A DNA stretch of 23,844 nucleotides from CG2-30-40-21 sp043806395. Its GTDB lineage: Bacteria > UBA9089 > CG2-30-40-21. The DNA lies in NCBI GenBank assembly GCA_043806395.1, contig JAZDHC010000038.1, positions 1 to 23,844 on the forward strand, read 5' to 3'. The notes beneath the pieces were generated by a model. It searched no databases and had not been told where the DNA came from. It saw only the letters and a program-made list of their open reading frames with translations. A program made the position numbers and the translations under genes. Below are positions 23,816 through 23,844 of this stretch, piece after piece. Each line of letters begins with the position of its first letter. The stretch's first letter is position 1.

Positions 23816-23844
23816 ATCCTCTACCCCATACACTTCGGAGAGAA

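Overview
The window appears to be the chromosomal replication-origin region of an uncultivated, low-GC bacterium. An AT-rich stretch with a cluster of TGTGAATAA DnaA boxes (about 6350-6958) precedes dnaA. Housekeeping genes run away from it on both sides: tmk, yaaR, holB, ricT and galT leftward on the minus strand; dnaA, dnaN, coaX, a NUDIX gene, eno, cinA-C, ppdK, a parvulin chaperone and a neuA-like gene rightward on the plus strand. The tmk-yaaR-holB-ricT order recalls Bacillus/Clostridia. An exported SurA-like chaperone and pdxJ point instead to a Gram-negative or candidate-phylum cell. I cannot assign a phylum from sequence alone.

Left arm (1-6350). A galT-ricT-holB operon and a tmk-yaaR operon are separated by about 2 kb of plus-strand accessory DNA (roughly 3140-5250): a hicA-hicB toxin-antitoxin pair, a GC-richer pseudogene with two nonsense codons and a frame change, and a small clan AA aspartic protease. 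Both minus-strand operons have recognisable sigma70-type promoters.

Origin and right arm (6350-17730). The dnaA leader folds into two consecutive hairpins, the second a canonical intrinsic terminator placed just before the dnaA start. dnaN-coaX-NUDIX are overlapped or nearly so, and eno follows closely. The CinA-family gene lacks its whole N-terminal domain and starts directly after a repeat cluster.

Far right (18075-23553). A minus-strand cluster reads, in transcription order: a YukD/EsaB-like ubiquitin-fold protein with a near-terminal Gly-Gly, an E2-like conjugating enzyme with an intact HPN...C motif, two paralogous JAB/JAMM metalloproteases (one tail-anchored, one soluble), a large protein with a degenerate cyclase-like domain, a STAND ATPase and TPR-like repeats, then pdxJ. 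This is a bacterial ubiquitin-like conjugation system. No E1 is in the window; it may lie upstream beyond the right edge or be absent. The cluster opposes the local fork direction, which fits later acquisition.

Palindromic repeats run through the whole window. There are two MITE-like families, each present twice with short target duplications (158 bp, 3-bp TSD; about 182 bp, 4-bp TSD), plus several unrelated hairpin and tandem-repeat families. Repeats touch or supply the stop codons of holB, dnaA, eno and the ubiquitin-like gene, and sit in every gap of the ubiquitin-like cluster.
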